Below are positions 9,961 to 22,538 of a stretch of DNA of 64,000 bases, piece by piece (position 1 is the first letter of the stretch; every line of letters begins with the position of its first letter). Source of the stretch: Embiotoca jacksoni (taxonomy: Eukaryota; Chordata; Actinopteri; Embiotocidae); the NCBI GenBank assembly GCA_022577435.1, contig JAKOON010000002.1:13746184-13810183 (forward strand), read 5' to 3'. Both the position numbers and the translations under genes were made by a program. Below the pieces are notes generated by a model, which did not search any database, was not told where the DNA came from, and saw nothing but the letters and a program-made list of their open reading frames with translations.

Positions 9961-10289
9961 TTTAGCGACTTTGCGTTGACGGCGTTAAAGAAGGACAAAG
10001 AAACAAACCGTGGCGGCTGATGCGGCTTTTGTTATTAAAACATCTGTATTTGTTCTTGTCACAGCGGACAGTACTACTTTCGGCTGTACGTGTAAAATTA
10101 GAACCGTTACAATATTTTAATATGTACTCAATTTCCCATAAGTCATTACGGCGTAACGTCACTCTCTCGTTTAGCATTTCCCGGATTTGGTAGTTTATTG
10201 TAGGCGGCGCTGTCCGGAAAGGACCTGCAAATATAGCCTCGTAAAATAAACACCCTCTACCTTCAATGCAAATAATGAGAAATAAATGC

Positions 10290-10690
10290 CTGTAAAATAA
10301 AAAAAAATAAAAAAAAAATTAAATATATCAATATTAATATTTTTCTGAATATGAGAAAATATATAATCTGTAAATCTTGATTTTTATTCGTGTGTGTGTG
10401 CTCATTTACATACTGTATCCTGTAGAGCCCGGATAGATATACTTAACCTTTTCACATTGATTTTTAAATGTAAAAAAAAAAATAAAAAAAAAAAAATATA
10501 TTTGGTACACTTTATGAAAATTATGCGTCAAATAGGCGAAAACAACCCACCGATAAGTATGCTACAAAAACGCCGAGTTTTTGTTTAAACAGTTTTTTTT
10601 TTAATGGTTAATGGTTGTAGTTGCAACAGAGATTATCATAATAAAAAAAAATAAAAAAATAAAAAATAAATAAAAAAAACATTGTATGGC
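10290..10690. repeat. A-rich low-complexity block inside the shared promoter
   Basis: Several runs of A broken by single T (for example near 10299-10325, 10469-10499 and 10643-10680) fall between the two CpG-rich promoter halves. They show no unit structure and are probably simple-sequence expansion. Confidence 0.8.
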
Positions 10691-10959
10691 TTTCTTTACT
10701 GAAATATTGCTAAATTAGCCACCAGCAGTTAATTTGGCGCTAGGATTAATCGTTAATTAGACCTAGATTAGGTCGGATTACTGATAAACTACTGTTATGA
10801 CCACGTCGCGACGGTTATCGAAGCTGCGAACGTTATTCGAATTGTTGGTCGCTAGGTTACGTGGTTTTAACGTTATGCACGTTTTTTGGGGGGAAGTTAA
10901 CGCCCACTTTAGGTGTCGCTCGTGTTTTTTGCGGAGGGACAGCTCCATTCATAGGGCTG

Positions 10960-11011
10960 GGCAGGCAGGCGGCAGGCGGCAGGCAAGCAGGCAGGCAGGC
11001 AGGCAGGCAGG
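10960..11011 (+). repeat. AGGC/GCAG tetranucleotide repeat in the b4galt5 leader
   Basis: Imperfect (GGCA)n with GGCGGCA interruptions, about 410-460 bp upstream of the b4galt5 ATG. It is probably transcribed in the 5' UTR or lies in the core promoter, and it is open in the frame beginning at ATG 10797 (GRQAGRQAG). Confidence 0.9.
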
Positions 11012-11421
11012 AGAAGCGCAGGGGGAGCGGCAAAACACCATCAGCGACGTACAGCGGAACCCAAATGATGGTCTCTCACTGACAATACCAGGCCAGGTTT
11101 TTACCGCGCTGTCATCGTCAGCCGTTTCGACACCGGACATACGCTCTACTAAAACCAAAGCATCCCCTCAGGAATGGAAATTGAGTGGACTGGCTGAAAG
11201 CTGGAGGTCCCATCCTATTCTCGACCTGCCGCGGAAATAGACTGACTTCCTCGTCGCCTACTCCTGGCTCACTGCTGCCGCAGACCGACCACTCCATTCG
11301 GCTCATTTAACCCAGACTGTTCGCGGACTACTAGCTCAGGCATCTGGACACATCGGAACTGGTCTGTCGTCGTTGTAGATAACGCAAAAACGTGCCTGTG
11401 TGTGCTTTTGCTGCCTGTATA

Positions 11422-11527
11422 ATGCCGACACATTTGCGGTTCCGGAGAAGGTCATTCCTTGGGCTATTATTCCTTTTTTCACTGTCCACCTCGGCATTGT
11501 ATTTCATCTACTCCGCCCCCGGAATCG
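11422..11527 (+). CDS. b4galt5: b4galt5 coding exon 1
   Basis: Residues 1-35: a basic cytosolic tail (MPTHLRFRRRS) and the signal anchor, ending APGI before GTAAGT. One base of V36 is left at the junction. Confidence 0.93.
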
Positions 11528-14205
11528 GTAAGTCAAATCAAATCGGTGGTCTTTATTTTGAATTCTCAGACGAATGGATGAAATGAGGCTGTTTGTGCGG
11601 GGCTGTTAGGTCATGTGTGACAGCTCGGCTGAGAAGAGATGGGGCCATGCGCCTCTGCTCAGCTTTTGATCTCTCCCAATCGACGATGAGACTCATTTGG
11701 ATGCTGGAGCTCAATCCTATAATATCCACGTACCTGTCCATGATAATAACAGTTATACTGATGAGCATGGCCATTATTATAATGATGATGATGATGATGT
11801 TAGTAGGCCTAAGAGCTATGATTATAATGCTGGTAAAAAAATGTGGTATTTTGGCCATGATTTGGGGTACATTGTTGGCCTTCACTGACAGTGAAGTGTA
11901 CTCGTGTGTTTCACAAGTCTTACACTGACTAAAGGGAACCTTATGAGCCATGGTTTCACTGCCCTAAACAGCATTTGTGATGTTAACATAGATATCACTT
12001 ACAAACAAGTCATTCCTTACATCATTTGCTGCCTGTAAGTCACATGCAGTTGTGTAATATCACATGTCCTAAATCCCTCCTATCATTAATTAATTAATGT
12101 GCTTCATCATCTTCTCCCTTCTCTTGTTCTTGTCAGTCTTTGTCTCTCTCATTGAAAGTGTGGACATGCGTGTCACCTCAGTCTTCTTTAGTATCTCTTA
12201 CATCTTTTTTTTCCGGTGGCCTTCTAGCTTAGGCCATAGCCCATTAATTTTTATCATCGTTGATATATAGGGCCAATCATGCAAGCTGTTGTGTTCGTTA
12301 TCACCCATGTGATGCCCAAACATAATGTCCTTAGTGTAGCTAATTGAATAAAGCTTATCTTGATGCATAGTGGTTGTAAAAGTGGAACTTTTGTCTGGCC
12401 CCGTCCTTGACTCTGATCTGGTTGAACTTTTCACTAACTGGATTAAGGAACACTGATGAACGTGACAATAATCAGCAACATGATTGACTATTTTCTTCCA
12501 TTTTGGGAACCAAGAAGGAGAAGTTTACAAGGAAATGTTTTTCTTATGAAACACAAGGTACAGTTAGAATATGGCGCCTGGAACTTTTTTCCTGTTTGCT
12601 GTGACCATTGGTTGGATATCCTCTTGTACTTGCTGCACATGCTCATTGAGGTTGGTCTTTCGTGAAACATTGTCAAACAATCCATACACAGAGGGCACAA
12701 ATCATCAATCTCAGTCAAAACACTGGACAGACCATTGTCCAGCTGAAAGAAGAGCAGATTTAAAACGTAAAAATGTACTGTTCTTGCTAAAAAAAAAAAA
12801 AAAAATAGCGAGAACAGTAAAGACTTTGCACAACTAAATTACGAGTCTGTTATTGTTGGCATGAGGAGTGACTAATGAGTGAAATAGAGGTCATGTCATA
12901 CATGTGTAGCCTTTCTAAAACATCAGAGGGAAACTGCTCCTTCTTACTCATCAAAATGAGTATTGATCCAGCCACACTTTTTGTCAGCTGTGGACAACTT
13001 AATCAATAATTGAATCAATTCTCATATGGAGGGCACATTACTGACAGGAATAGCCTGTGTAAGTCCCATTGACAGAAAGCAATTATTACTCTAAATGTGA
13101 AACAAATAAACAAGAAAATCATTGAGTTGCTGAGATAAAAATAATACTTCATCCAGTTGTTCACTATTCTTCCAGCTCAAGTATCGATGCCGCCTGAGAG
13201 CCGCACTTGGCCGTTTTGGTGTTAATACTGGGTGTTGACTATTGTAGGGCTGTAATGGCCACATGGCTTACTGGGGGTTAGTTTAGAAACATAACAAAGA
13301 CCAGCAGATCCAGTCCATCAATTATAGATGGTAACCAGGAACTAGGCAGCTTTTTCTGCTGTTACTAAAAGCTGTTTAATCTTTCACAGTAGGGCTGAAA
13401 AAAGGAAGTCATTTAGGGGTGTGGGGAAAACGAAATGGAGCCAATTTTTTTTCATCGTCCTCAGTATCATGGACCTATTTGAAATGAGTTCATGATACTG
13501 AGAGGTTTGAAAGATAAATCAAGCTTCAGACACAAAATACTATTTTGTGTTGTGAATGCTTTGGAAGTTTGGAGAATTGTGTTGGTTGATCAGCTACTTT
13601 TAATTCTCTATCGTACTGCTGGAACATCATCCACATTGTAATCTGTGCCACTACCAGGAATTAACCTCAACCAATCTGCTCTATCTCTTCAAGAGCAGGG
13701 GAGCGCAAAGTTCAGAGTGGGCTTCAGAGATACCACTGGATCCTTCACGACATTTCACGATAATTATGCCACATTTTCCACAAATGATAATAATAGTCTA
13801 GAAAGATCATTCTAGTTTCCTATTATTTTCTTCCAGCATTTAATGTAAGTTGTATACGTCAGCAACAAAATCCTGTAACATGAGGCGATACACCAGATCA
13901 CATGGGTAGTTTTGGCTGTACATGTGTTAAATATGTTATTGTTAGCATGTGCATTTGCTGAAAGTGATCATATGGGTGGGGGCACTGAAGAAAATTAGCA
14001 GTATAATTCAGCAGTATAATAGTAAAATGGAAAAGGCTAAGAGGTGGAGGAGGGGGGAACGGTGAGGGAAAGGATGAAAGAGATGAGCCGAGCTCCTTTC
14101 CGTCTGCTGGTTTGCACATTGGGGAACCCATCCAGAACACCTGAACAGGGCTTCCTATGATACCCAGGTGGCTTCAGAGTAGATTGCCCCAGTTTCACCG
14201 CTTAG

Positions 14206-14275
<70 letters not shown>

Positions 14276-17200
14276 GTCCAGTTTCTCAATCTCCATGTAC
14301 TCGTATGCACTGACACCGCAGCCTCTATGACGCCCCTGAGCATGGATGCTGACTGATGCAGGCCAGGGATGCAGGGCACAGCTGGGCCTGATTGCAGCAG
14401 TTTATTTAATTAAAACATGAGAGGATCCCACTGGAGCAAGTGCTAGGGAAGACGCAGCCTCTATTTATAGATTTGAACACAGATATACACACACACACAC
14501 ACACACACACCTCCACATCCAGGGAGAGCGAAGAAAACAAGAAACCAGGTGCTTCTCTTTTGTCTCTAGAGACCAAGTTCATCCCCCTGTCTCAGTGGCT
14601 GTGTGTGGGTGTGTATCTGTCTGTAGTACTGGGCATATCTTACCGTTTACTTGATTCATTTCTAGGTGTGGCCTACTGATGGTGCAAAGTCTCTCCAGTG
14701 TTTTTCCAAGTTCCTTCACAGCAAGTGTAGCAATGAAGATACATAGATAGCCAGTTCCGTAGAAACCCAGCAGGTTATTACAGTAGTATTAAAAAACACA
14801 AACATGAGATGAAAAACCACAGAGACAGAGTTGTCATCTTGACTCGAGATGAAACAATATCACTTGCAAACAGCAGTATAGACATTGTTTTGATATGCTC
14901 AGTAATTGTTTGTTTGCTTTTGAAGCAGCTTGACAGTATCTTTACAGCTCCTCTTCCATCGCCTTCACACCTAACCATGCCTCATCTACTTGTCATCCTC
15001 ACCTAAGAACCATGGTGACAGCAGAGAAGGCCGTTAAGTACATGACTCAGAAACATCCACTGAGAAATAATTGTAGATCTGCAGGTGTTGTGGCTTGAGG
15101 CAGGTCTGCTTTACCAGTAACTAAAATACAATATGATACACATACTTTCAATGTTCAGACTTTTGAGAATGTGTAAATACAGAGTGATAAGCAGCCTCTA
15201 CAGTCTTTTGCGTTTTGCTTCAAACGGTAAAATATACTTGTTAATTATTAGATATGGGACAAATAGTTTATAATGAAGTCTATCCGGATATACTGTAGTC
15301 TCTTGCAATACAGTATCAATACCTGTGCCTGTATAGCAGTGTGTTCTCTTGTGATAGTGAGGCAGAGGTATAGCCTTCATTGGCTAAATTCTTTGGCTTT
15401 CCTTGGCAGCTTTCTTTAAAATTCTGTATAACATAGAGTATTTATTAATGCAGTGCCACATCCTTTGAAAAGTGGGGGCATTTTGTTTTATTTGTTGAGT
15501 TACAAAGACATTTCAATGTATTCTACTTTCTTGTAATATGTCACCAATTGCAGAATCTGCCTTTATAGTCATACTGTCATTATTATGGGCAACTAAACAG
15601 TGTACTGTCATCATGTCATGGCTTTATCTGTACCGTCTGGTCCTATTGTATGAGTTTTCCATTCAAACTTTGTATAATGTAGTTTGATAATTGAATGTTT
15701 AATGCTCTCTCACTCTTCCCACCTTGTCCTATGGGATTAATTTGTAGAGATATAGCAGAAACACCGTGGCTTGATTTGTGCTTGGCCTTGTTCCCTGACA
15801 TCACTTATAGCAGAGATCTCAGAGCTATCATGCTGCTTCTCTCCCCAGTGCATATCTGAGAAAGCTGTTTTTCCAGAGCAGTTATTACATTTCCTCTGGT
15901 CGCACCCACAAGGCTGCAAGAGTGTTCACATAGATGATGCTCTATTCACTTCTGTGTCGATTTGTTTGTGCAGCCACTTCCTGCAAAGCCAACTTTCCAA
16001 CGTAACAATGACCTGCCTTACCTCAGGGAAATTTGAATCCTAATTTGGGTAAAGTATTATAGTTGAGGTGAGGAGGCATTAAAGAAGAGAGAAACTTGTG
16101 AAGTCAGACGGTTTCTGACAAGTGCTGTAAACGGAAATAAAAAAGTCTCCTTGAAGCCAACCATAATGGAGATTAGCATGTGTTTGTGACAACGGAATTT
16201 AGATGCCCACCTGTTGCTCTGACCAGCTTAATGGGGGGGGTAACTCGTTAACTTTGTTGAGGAGGAGGATAAGGTGTTTACTGCACATAAAGCTTTTATA
16301 CGTTCCAGATAGATTAGTTAAGTTTGCACATTTAATGAATGGATAATAGTTCTCTACTTTTTACACAACTATAGGACTTTAATTCCAAATCACTCCAAGC
16401 TGTAGTTAAACTGCCTCTCTTAAATCTTGTAAAGTCGGTGCCCTTCGCAAGTTTATAGGCATCAAAAGTGATAGCATTGTTGGTGGGAACCATGGAGCCA
16501 ACACAGCACCACTTGCTTTGGTAATAGTGGTGTCTGTCTTTGTGTACTGCAGTGGCGAGTGAGTGTTTGTATTTATGTGCAAGTAAGTAGAGATGTGTCT
16601 ATGGTAATAGGTATGCCCATTTATGCTTGGGCATACGGCTACCCTGCAGATGTGTTGCTTGTGTTAAAGCCTGAGATTCTCTGACACTCCTAAAGCCATC
16701 CATCTCTGGGCCTAAAGGCGAGTGAGTACGACCCTCACACCTCCCACCGTCCTACTGCTGCTTAATTGATCCATCCATTCAGCTCAATTCAACCAGCCTC
16801 CTCAGGCTAATTTCCAGAGGCGAGGAATAGCCAGGGTGAAATATTAACTTTGTTCCAAGCTGCCTACGATAGATTTTGTTGTGAATAGACAAGAATAAGA
16901 TTAAGAAGTTATGCAGCTTTAACTTTTGTAATGTTGTTCAGCTATTTAAAATGTTAACATCAGTGATTGATTAATAATGAATATAAATCTGTCGAAAATC
17001 AATCAATCAATCAAAAGTAAATATATAGAAAGTTCTGGGCCGAGTAGTTCAGCCACTGAAATTTCTCTGGCTTTACCACTTAAGATCTAGCATTTGACAT
17101 TTGCACTGCGGTTGCTATGGTTCCCTGAGGACTTCTTCCCATCCAGGACTGACTCCTTTTATTGTCAGGGCAACCAAAAAAACATGCCATCCTTGTTCCC

Positions 17201-17629
17201 ATAATGATCTGGGTGACAACAAATCCCCAGGGATACAGTCCCGCCATTTGGGACGGCGGCACATATCTTTGTCTGGGACATTTGTACACTAAAATTCTGA
17301 CCTCTCAGGAACAGCCATTACAACTAGTATACATACTTTTAAGTAATGCAAGATCTGTTCAAACAGCACTTTTGTTATTTTTGCTTCCATCTAGATATTT
17401 TTTACTTGTGTAAATCGGCCTGCTGAGATGGTCTGTTACGTCCCTGCATTGTAAATGCATGCACACAGGCCAAAGACATGTGACTATAAATACTTTAGTA
17501 TTAGTTAAACATCAATAGAGTGGGAGTTCATTGCACCTTGAGAGTCAGTCAGAGCCATGAGCAGTCCTCTTAAAGCCTCCCATTGACCACATGAAACTCC
17601 ACTTGCTATCCCACATCAGACACATGCAT

Positions 17630-17708
<79 letters not shown>

Positions 17709-20610
17709 CCTCTAAAGTACACTCCAAATAGGGTTTGTGCAGGAACACTGAGCGCCACCCTGAAAGGGCTTGGATTGCATAACTGTTTTGATTTTGACAC
17801 TGCAAAACTTAAAGCATTCTTCCCTGTATTGTTGCTGCAGACAAGAGACACTAATTGTTTCCCTTTTTCTGTACACCTGGCTGATATAGGAAACCACTTT
17901 ATCCAGTATTTTTGAGACCGTTTATATTTGTGGATAAATAAATAAATTCCCATTGCCATCAGCAAGAAACAAGAGAATACTTTGATCTAAATTGTAATAA
18001 CATACCATGGACAGTTGCATTGAACAAATGGTTTAAACATGTTGATGTTGATTCATTGTAATATTTATTTGGGTATAATCAAGTAGGCATCGGGTGTACA
18101 TCTTCACCTGCCTCATGATTTGATTCATTTATGATTCATCTGTCAATGATTCAATGCATCTCCATGTAGTTTAGAGGGGGAGAGTGTAACCCAAGTTATT
18201 TTCTATAGGAACAATTTACAGATGCCCCCTAAATGCCTCATATGCAAACTATCCATGGATGGTGTCCTCCAACAACTCATATGCACACCGTGTACTGAAA
18301 ATATGGCCACTGCATCGCTAGTCTCCACTCAGCTAATGCAGCACTCACATCTCAGACAGATGTGTGGTTAAAAATTAGTTTGAAGGGAGGATGAAAATGT
18401 GACTAAATGTAAAATTTTGCTCAGTTGAATCTGAGTGATTTCATCTACCTGGGCAGTTCTTGGTCTACCGGGACAGATTGCCAAAGAGCCAATGTATGGG
18501 AAATTTGTTTTTGGGACTATGATTTAGTGTGATTATATTCTGTCGTAGTCGCTTGTTCAAAGTAAATAGATTTGCATTCCAGTTGTATGTCAGAATAGAG
18601 CTTCCTGGGTTTATAGAGTCATAAAATCACAAGCAGCTGTGGAATTACTTAAAAGATTACCCTCCATGAATTTGTGTGTCGGTGGATATTTCATGTCACA
18701 CCTAGCTTGGTTTGACACATCTAATATATTTATTTATTGCTCTGATTCACACTTTCAATGACATCCACTCCCACGTGGAAGAAAAAGTATTCATGTCCCA
18801 ATGTTTGACAAAGGTGTGTGTTTCACATGCTTTCCTGCATTATTTTTTGGACAGTCAACCACAGACATTCTCTCTCAATCTGTTAAAGGTTAAATGGTAC
18901 AATCTTGTGACCTTACTTCACGAGTTCCAGTAAAGTGCTAACTCTTGGGTGTGGATATATAGAAAGTTTTGTGCAGTTAGTCCACTTCCCGTAGTACACT
19001 ATGTTGCAGTAGTTTCATAGATTTCAAAAGATGTCATGATCACGTTGTGTATTGGAGCTACCCAGATTACATCACTGTAAAATCCTGTTCCTGTTGTTGT
19101 AATTGTAGTCTGCTTCAGGCATGTGAAGACATAGCAAGCATAGCTGATCCTGAGGTGATCCCTATAGTAATCATACACTTAGTCGTGTACTGTTGTCTAT
19201 AAGATGATCCCTATCCAGTCCTGGTAGTCTGGATATTTGACCACTGACAGATGGTGGAGCTGTGTGTTGTCGAGGTGAGGGCGTGAAGGTGTACCAGTGC
19301 TCAGATGGAGAGCTGCGAGTCACTTCAGAGGCCGACTGAGGGTCTTGTGTTGACACTCTAATCATTTATGTAACCTAATCATCCTGAGGAGAATCCCAGT
19401 CTTTGTTGACCTGGTCTGAGCTCCCCTTTGTTATTGAGACGGTTACCGTGGTTACTTTGGTCACATGTTTGAGGGCAGTCAAACTATAACTTGTGAGGAG
19501 CCGGTGTATAACAGCGATGTTGCCAGTGAGGTATAATCCAAACACACACAGTGTTGATGATGGGTGGAGTACTGCTGATGTTAGAAGATCATTACTGTGA
19601 GGACAGCACTGGTTTATACTTTGCCCACAATAAGTGTTTACTGCAAGCAAGTATACGCTATCTCATCTTTACTTCTGAATAGGCACAGGAAAACTGTTGT
19701 TTTCCATGCAGACTTTTGCATGTCTTCCATTATCTGGTTAAATTGCACTATAAACTCCTTTTGAAGCAGTTTTTGATCACCCTTAAATAAGGTAATATTT
19801 CTTAGTAGCACAGCAATAGACCCCTGGAAACTAGCCAGGCCCATCCTTAAAAAGTAGTTCAACACCTTGCCCACAGCCAAGTATTGTATTTACTAAAGGT
19901 AAGGGGTAAAAAAATTATCCTGCTAAGTTAGTCATATTGCAATAGTGAAAAAAGAATGTTGTTTTCAAACAATCTGAAATACCAAGACCTTACAATTGCC
20001 ACAGTATAACTGAATTACTGTGCAGGTAACGTTTTCTAGGTAGGTAGGTATTTACTTTATTAATCCCTGAGGGGAAATTTTTTTTCTACTTTCACACTTT
20101 CTATAGTGTTACCATGATATTGGTTTCATTTTTAATGTTGATTGTGACCTTTAGAAAGGTATGTGCATGAGTAAATGAATACAAATTTGTATCTGCATTT
20201 GCTTCCATAATTTCTAAAGGTGCTAAAAACAAATCTAAGGTTGTGCAATATGTAAAGAAATGGTTCACATTTTCTCTGCCTTGAAGCAATTTGATTCCCC
20301 TATAATCATTGAAACAGTTACTGGTTGCTGTAATTGCTCTTCCGGTTCAAACTGATAGTGGAGACAACCCCCTCTGAATACAATTTTAACATGAGCAACA
20401 AAATCTGTGAACTTCATCACCTGCAAAAAAACATTCTTAATATCAGTAAAAGGTAACATGAAGCTTTAGTCTGACGTGGACAAATCAAGTGAGGATCTTT
20501 CACAGTTACTGTCTTTTTAGTATTAAAATTATTCTTCCTGGACAGCCTTTCTTTGTCGGGCCACAATGGAGTAGCACAAAGAGGTAATTCCCAACTCAAA
20601 ACACTATGAA

Positions 20611-20648
<38 letters not shown>

Positions 20649-22450
20649 ATTTTGCCTATCTCAATTTGCTGAAGCTTTATATTAGCTCCAGTTGAACCTT
20701 TTTAATATATTTTGGCATCGCAAAAAGGTTTTGGATGTTGTCCTCCTGTGTCATTGGAATCCCAAGGAGTCTTTTCAGTGTGTAAATGAGGATTGATTAT
20801 AGTGATAGCCAACTCTTTGGCTCTCTCATCTCAATAAACTTTAAAAAAGATGAGCCCATCCTTTGTGGTAAAACACAGTTTTCCACACAGTGGCAAAACA
20901 CTGAAGTTTTTGTAATATATTTGATCCACTGTCTGTGTGAACGCAACCTAAGTGACACTGTGGCTATCCCAAAGCTGCCCACTATCACCTGACTGATTCT
21001 CAGGTATCCAGATCAGCAGCTTCGGTTGGCCATGGCAGCAAATACAAGAATCAGCACAGACAAAACCTCTGTTGGAGCTTTAGTATAAGGCTCCTCTAAT
21101 AAAACCTTAGGGGAGCAACTTAGTTGATTAACAAAGCGGAGCTGTGGCAACAGCTGATTTACAGCCACAGTGCTGTATGATATTAGCGCAAGTTCAATGA
21201 GTACTAATTACCACAACCTTTTTTGTTCTTCAGTGCGGCCACTAAGATTAATGGTAAAGTAACCAGATGAGTGCTAAGATTCTTATAATTGTCTCACTAG
21301 GAGAGATCATTGTAGCAGGTGTGTGCTACCGGGGTTCCTCCTGGACACAGATGACTCGCTGAGTCACACCGTTCGTGTATAAATGCTTTTTATTCACCCC
21401 TGACCCCACACCAATGTCTCTGTGCCGACGCTCTCCTGCCCTGCCGCCGAGCGTCCATCCCGTCTCTGGCCTCGCCTCGCCTCTCCAGGTCCTGCTCACT
21501 TATATAGGAGAGACAAAATCATCCTGATTTAGTTCAGCTGGGACCCTTATCCTTCTCCTGGCCCCGTTCCCTGAGCCACTCCCCTCCCACTCTCTACCCC
21601 CTGCAGCTGAGCTAACCACACCCCGCCACCACAATAATCTTCCTGTTTCCAGTGTTCCTCTACTGCATTATACATATATACTGGTTCATCTCAAAGTCAA
21701 CCACTGTGCATTAAAACCCGCCATCAACTCTATTCTTGTGTACAGCAAATTTTATTCAACTGAGAACAGCCTCTCCTAAACCTGTTTTTTTACAAGTACG
21801 GAATCAGTGTCATTATATGGATTCTTGTTGACAGAAATGAATTGCTTTCTTGGTCAATATGAAATTAATTAATCAATTTAGTACCACTTTGAGTTGTTTA
21901 CATAACATTGAAACAAAAACAAAAAAAAGCATCCCCTTGAAATATTAAGTGCATCAGCCGGAGCTACTAAGCCTGAGCAATTTCCTAATGTTTTCTAATG
22001 AATACACACACAAATATCTCATACATGCAGAATAATATACTATAGTATAGTCATTTACTTCACAGTTTATGCTTTAGTTAAACAGATTTTCATTTTGCAT
22101 TGATGAGATTGGTCAGATTTTAGAATAGTGTCTGAAAGGGATTTAAGGTGTTTACTCAAACCACAGTGCCATGCGCAATTTATGTATTTCCCAGAATATC
22201 TCAAGCTTTTAGGTGCGAGGTTCTATATGTCCTTGCTGAGAGTTAAATCTGGAAATCCATAGGGAAGGCCATGTGTGTTTTTTCTGCGTCTTGCTCCACT
22301 GTACGTATGTAGCTACTGTGGCAGTGTGGCATACTCGCTGCCTGCTCTGGCCCATTTGTTCAGTCAACAGGAGTATAACCTCCAGCTGTGGAGAGACCTC
22401 GTCTTTCTGCTGGGGGGAATAGGAAAATAGACCAAGCAGGAGAAAATAGG

Positions 22451-22538
<88 letters not shown>

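Larger units (their letters stand above)
9822..11421. promoter_or_regulatory. Shared head-to-head promoter interval slc9a8/b4galt5
   Basis: 1.6 kb separates the two start codons, which face away from each other. CpG-rich sequence lies at both ends (about 9822-10220 and 10790-11421), separated by an A/T-rich block (about 10260-10690). No TATA box is placed convincingly. Possible sites are a ZNF143/THAP11-type motif at 9947-9960, an ETS-like GCTTCCTGG near 9926-9934, CCGGAAA at 10214-10220 and a CRE-like TAACGTCA at 10154-10161. Transcription start sites cannot be fixed from sequence, so the two untranslated leaders are not bounded here. Confidence 0.7.
11528..21319. other. b4galt5 intron 1, first part
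   Basis: Non-coding. Contents I can name: a short (GAT)n at about 11780-11798; inverted repeats at 12777-12818 and 13460-13502; a (CT)n tract at about 14210-14270; (CA)n at 14486-14510 and 17630-17705; (AATC)n near 17001-17013; an open-frame region at 19171-19650; a retroposon-like tail at 20041-20083; and a 34-base poly-A at 20613-20646. The rest shows nothing recognisable. Confidence 0.75.

Noticed and set aside
9602..10020. Plus-strand open frames opposite slc9a8 exon 1 and its promoter
   Set aside because: CpG-rich shadow frames; the minus strand has the consistent splice to conserved NHE8 exons.
13460..13502. A microRNA precursor
   Set aside because: The stem is only 15 bp with no extended pairing; typical precursors need about 25-30 paired positions.
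17080..17292. Open frames on both strands around 17100-17290 as a possible gene or retrocopy
   Set aside because: No recognisable domain or frame continuation on either side, and no repeat ends; treated as chance.
17545..17965. Long open frames on both strands across the CA repeat (poly-Cys/Val and poly-His/Thr)
   Set aside because: Produced by the dinucleotide repeat, which has no stops in these frames; same for frames at 5359-5565, 22360-22762, 30151-30345, 31777-32209, 32466-32878 and 37301-37784.
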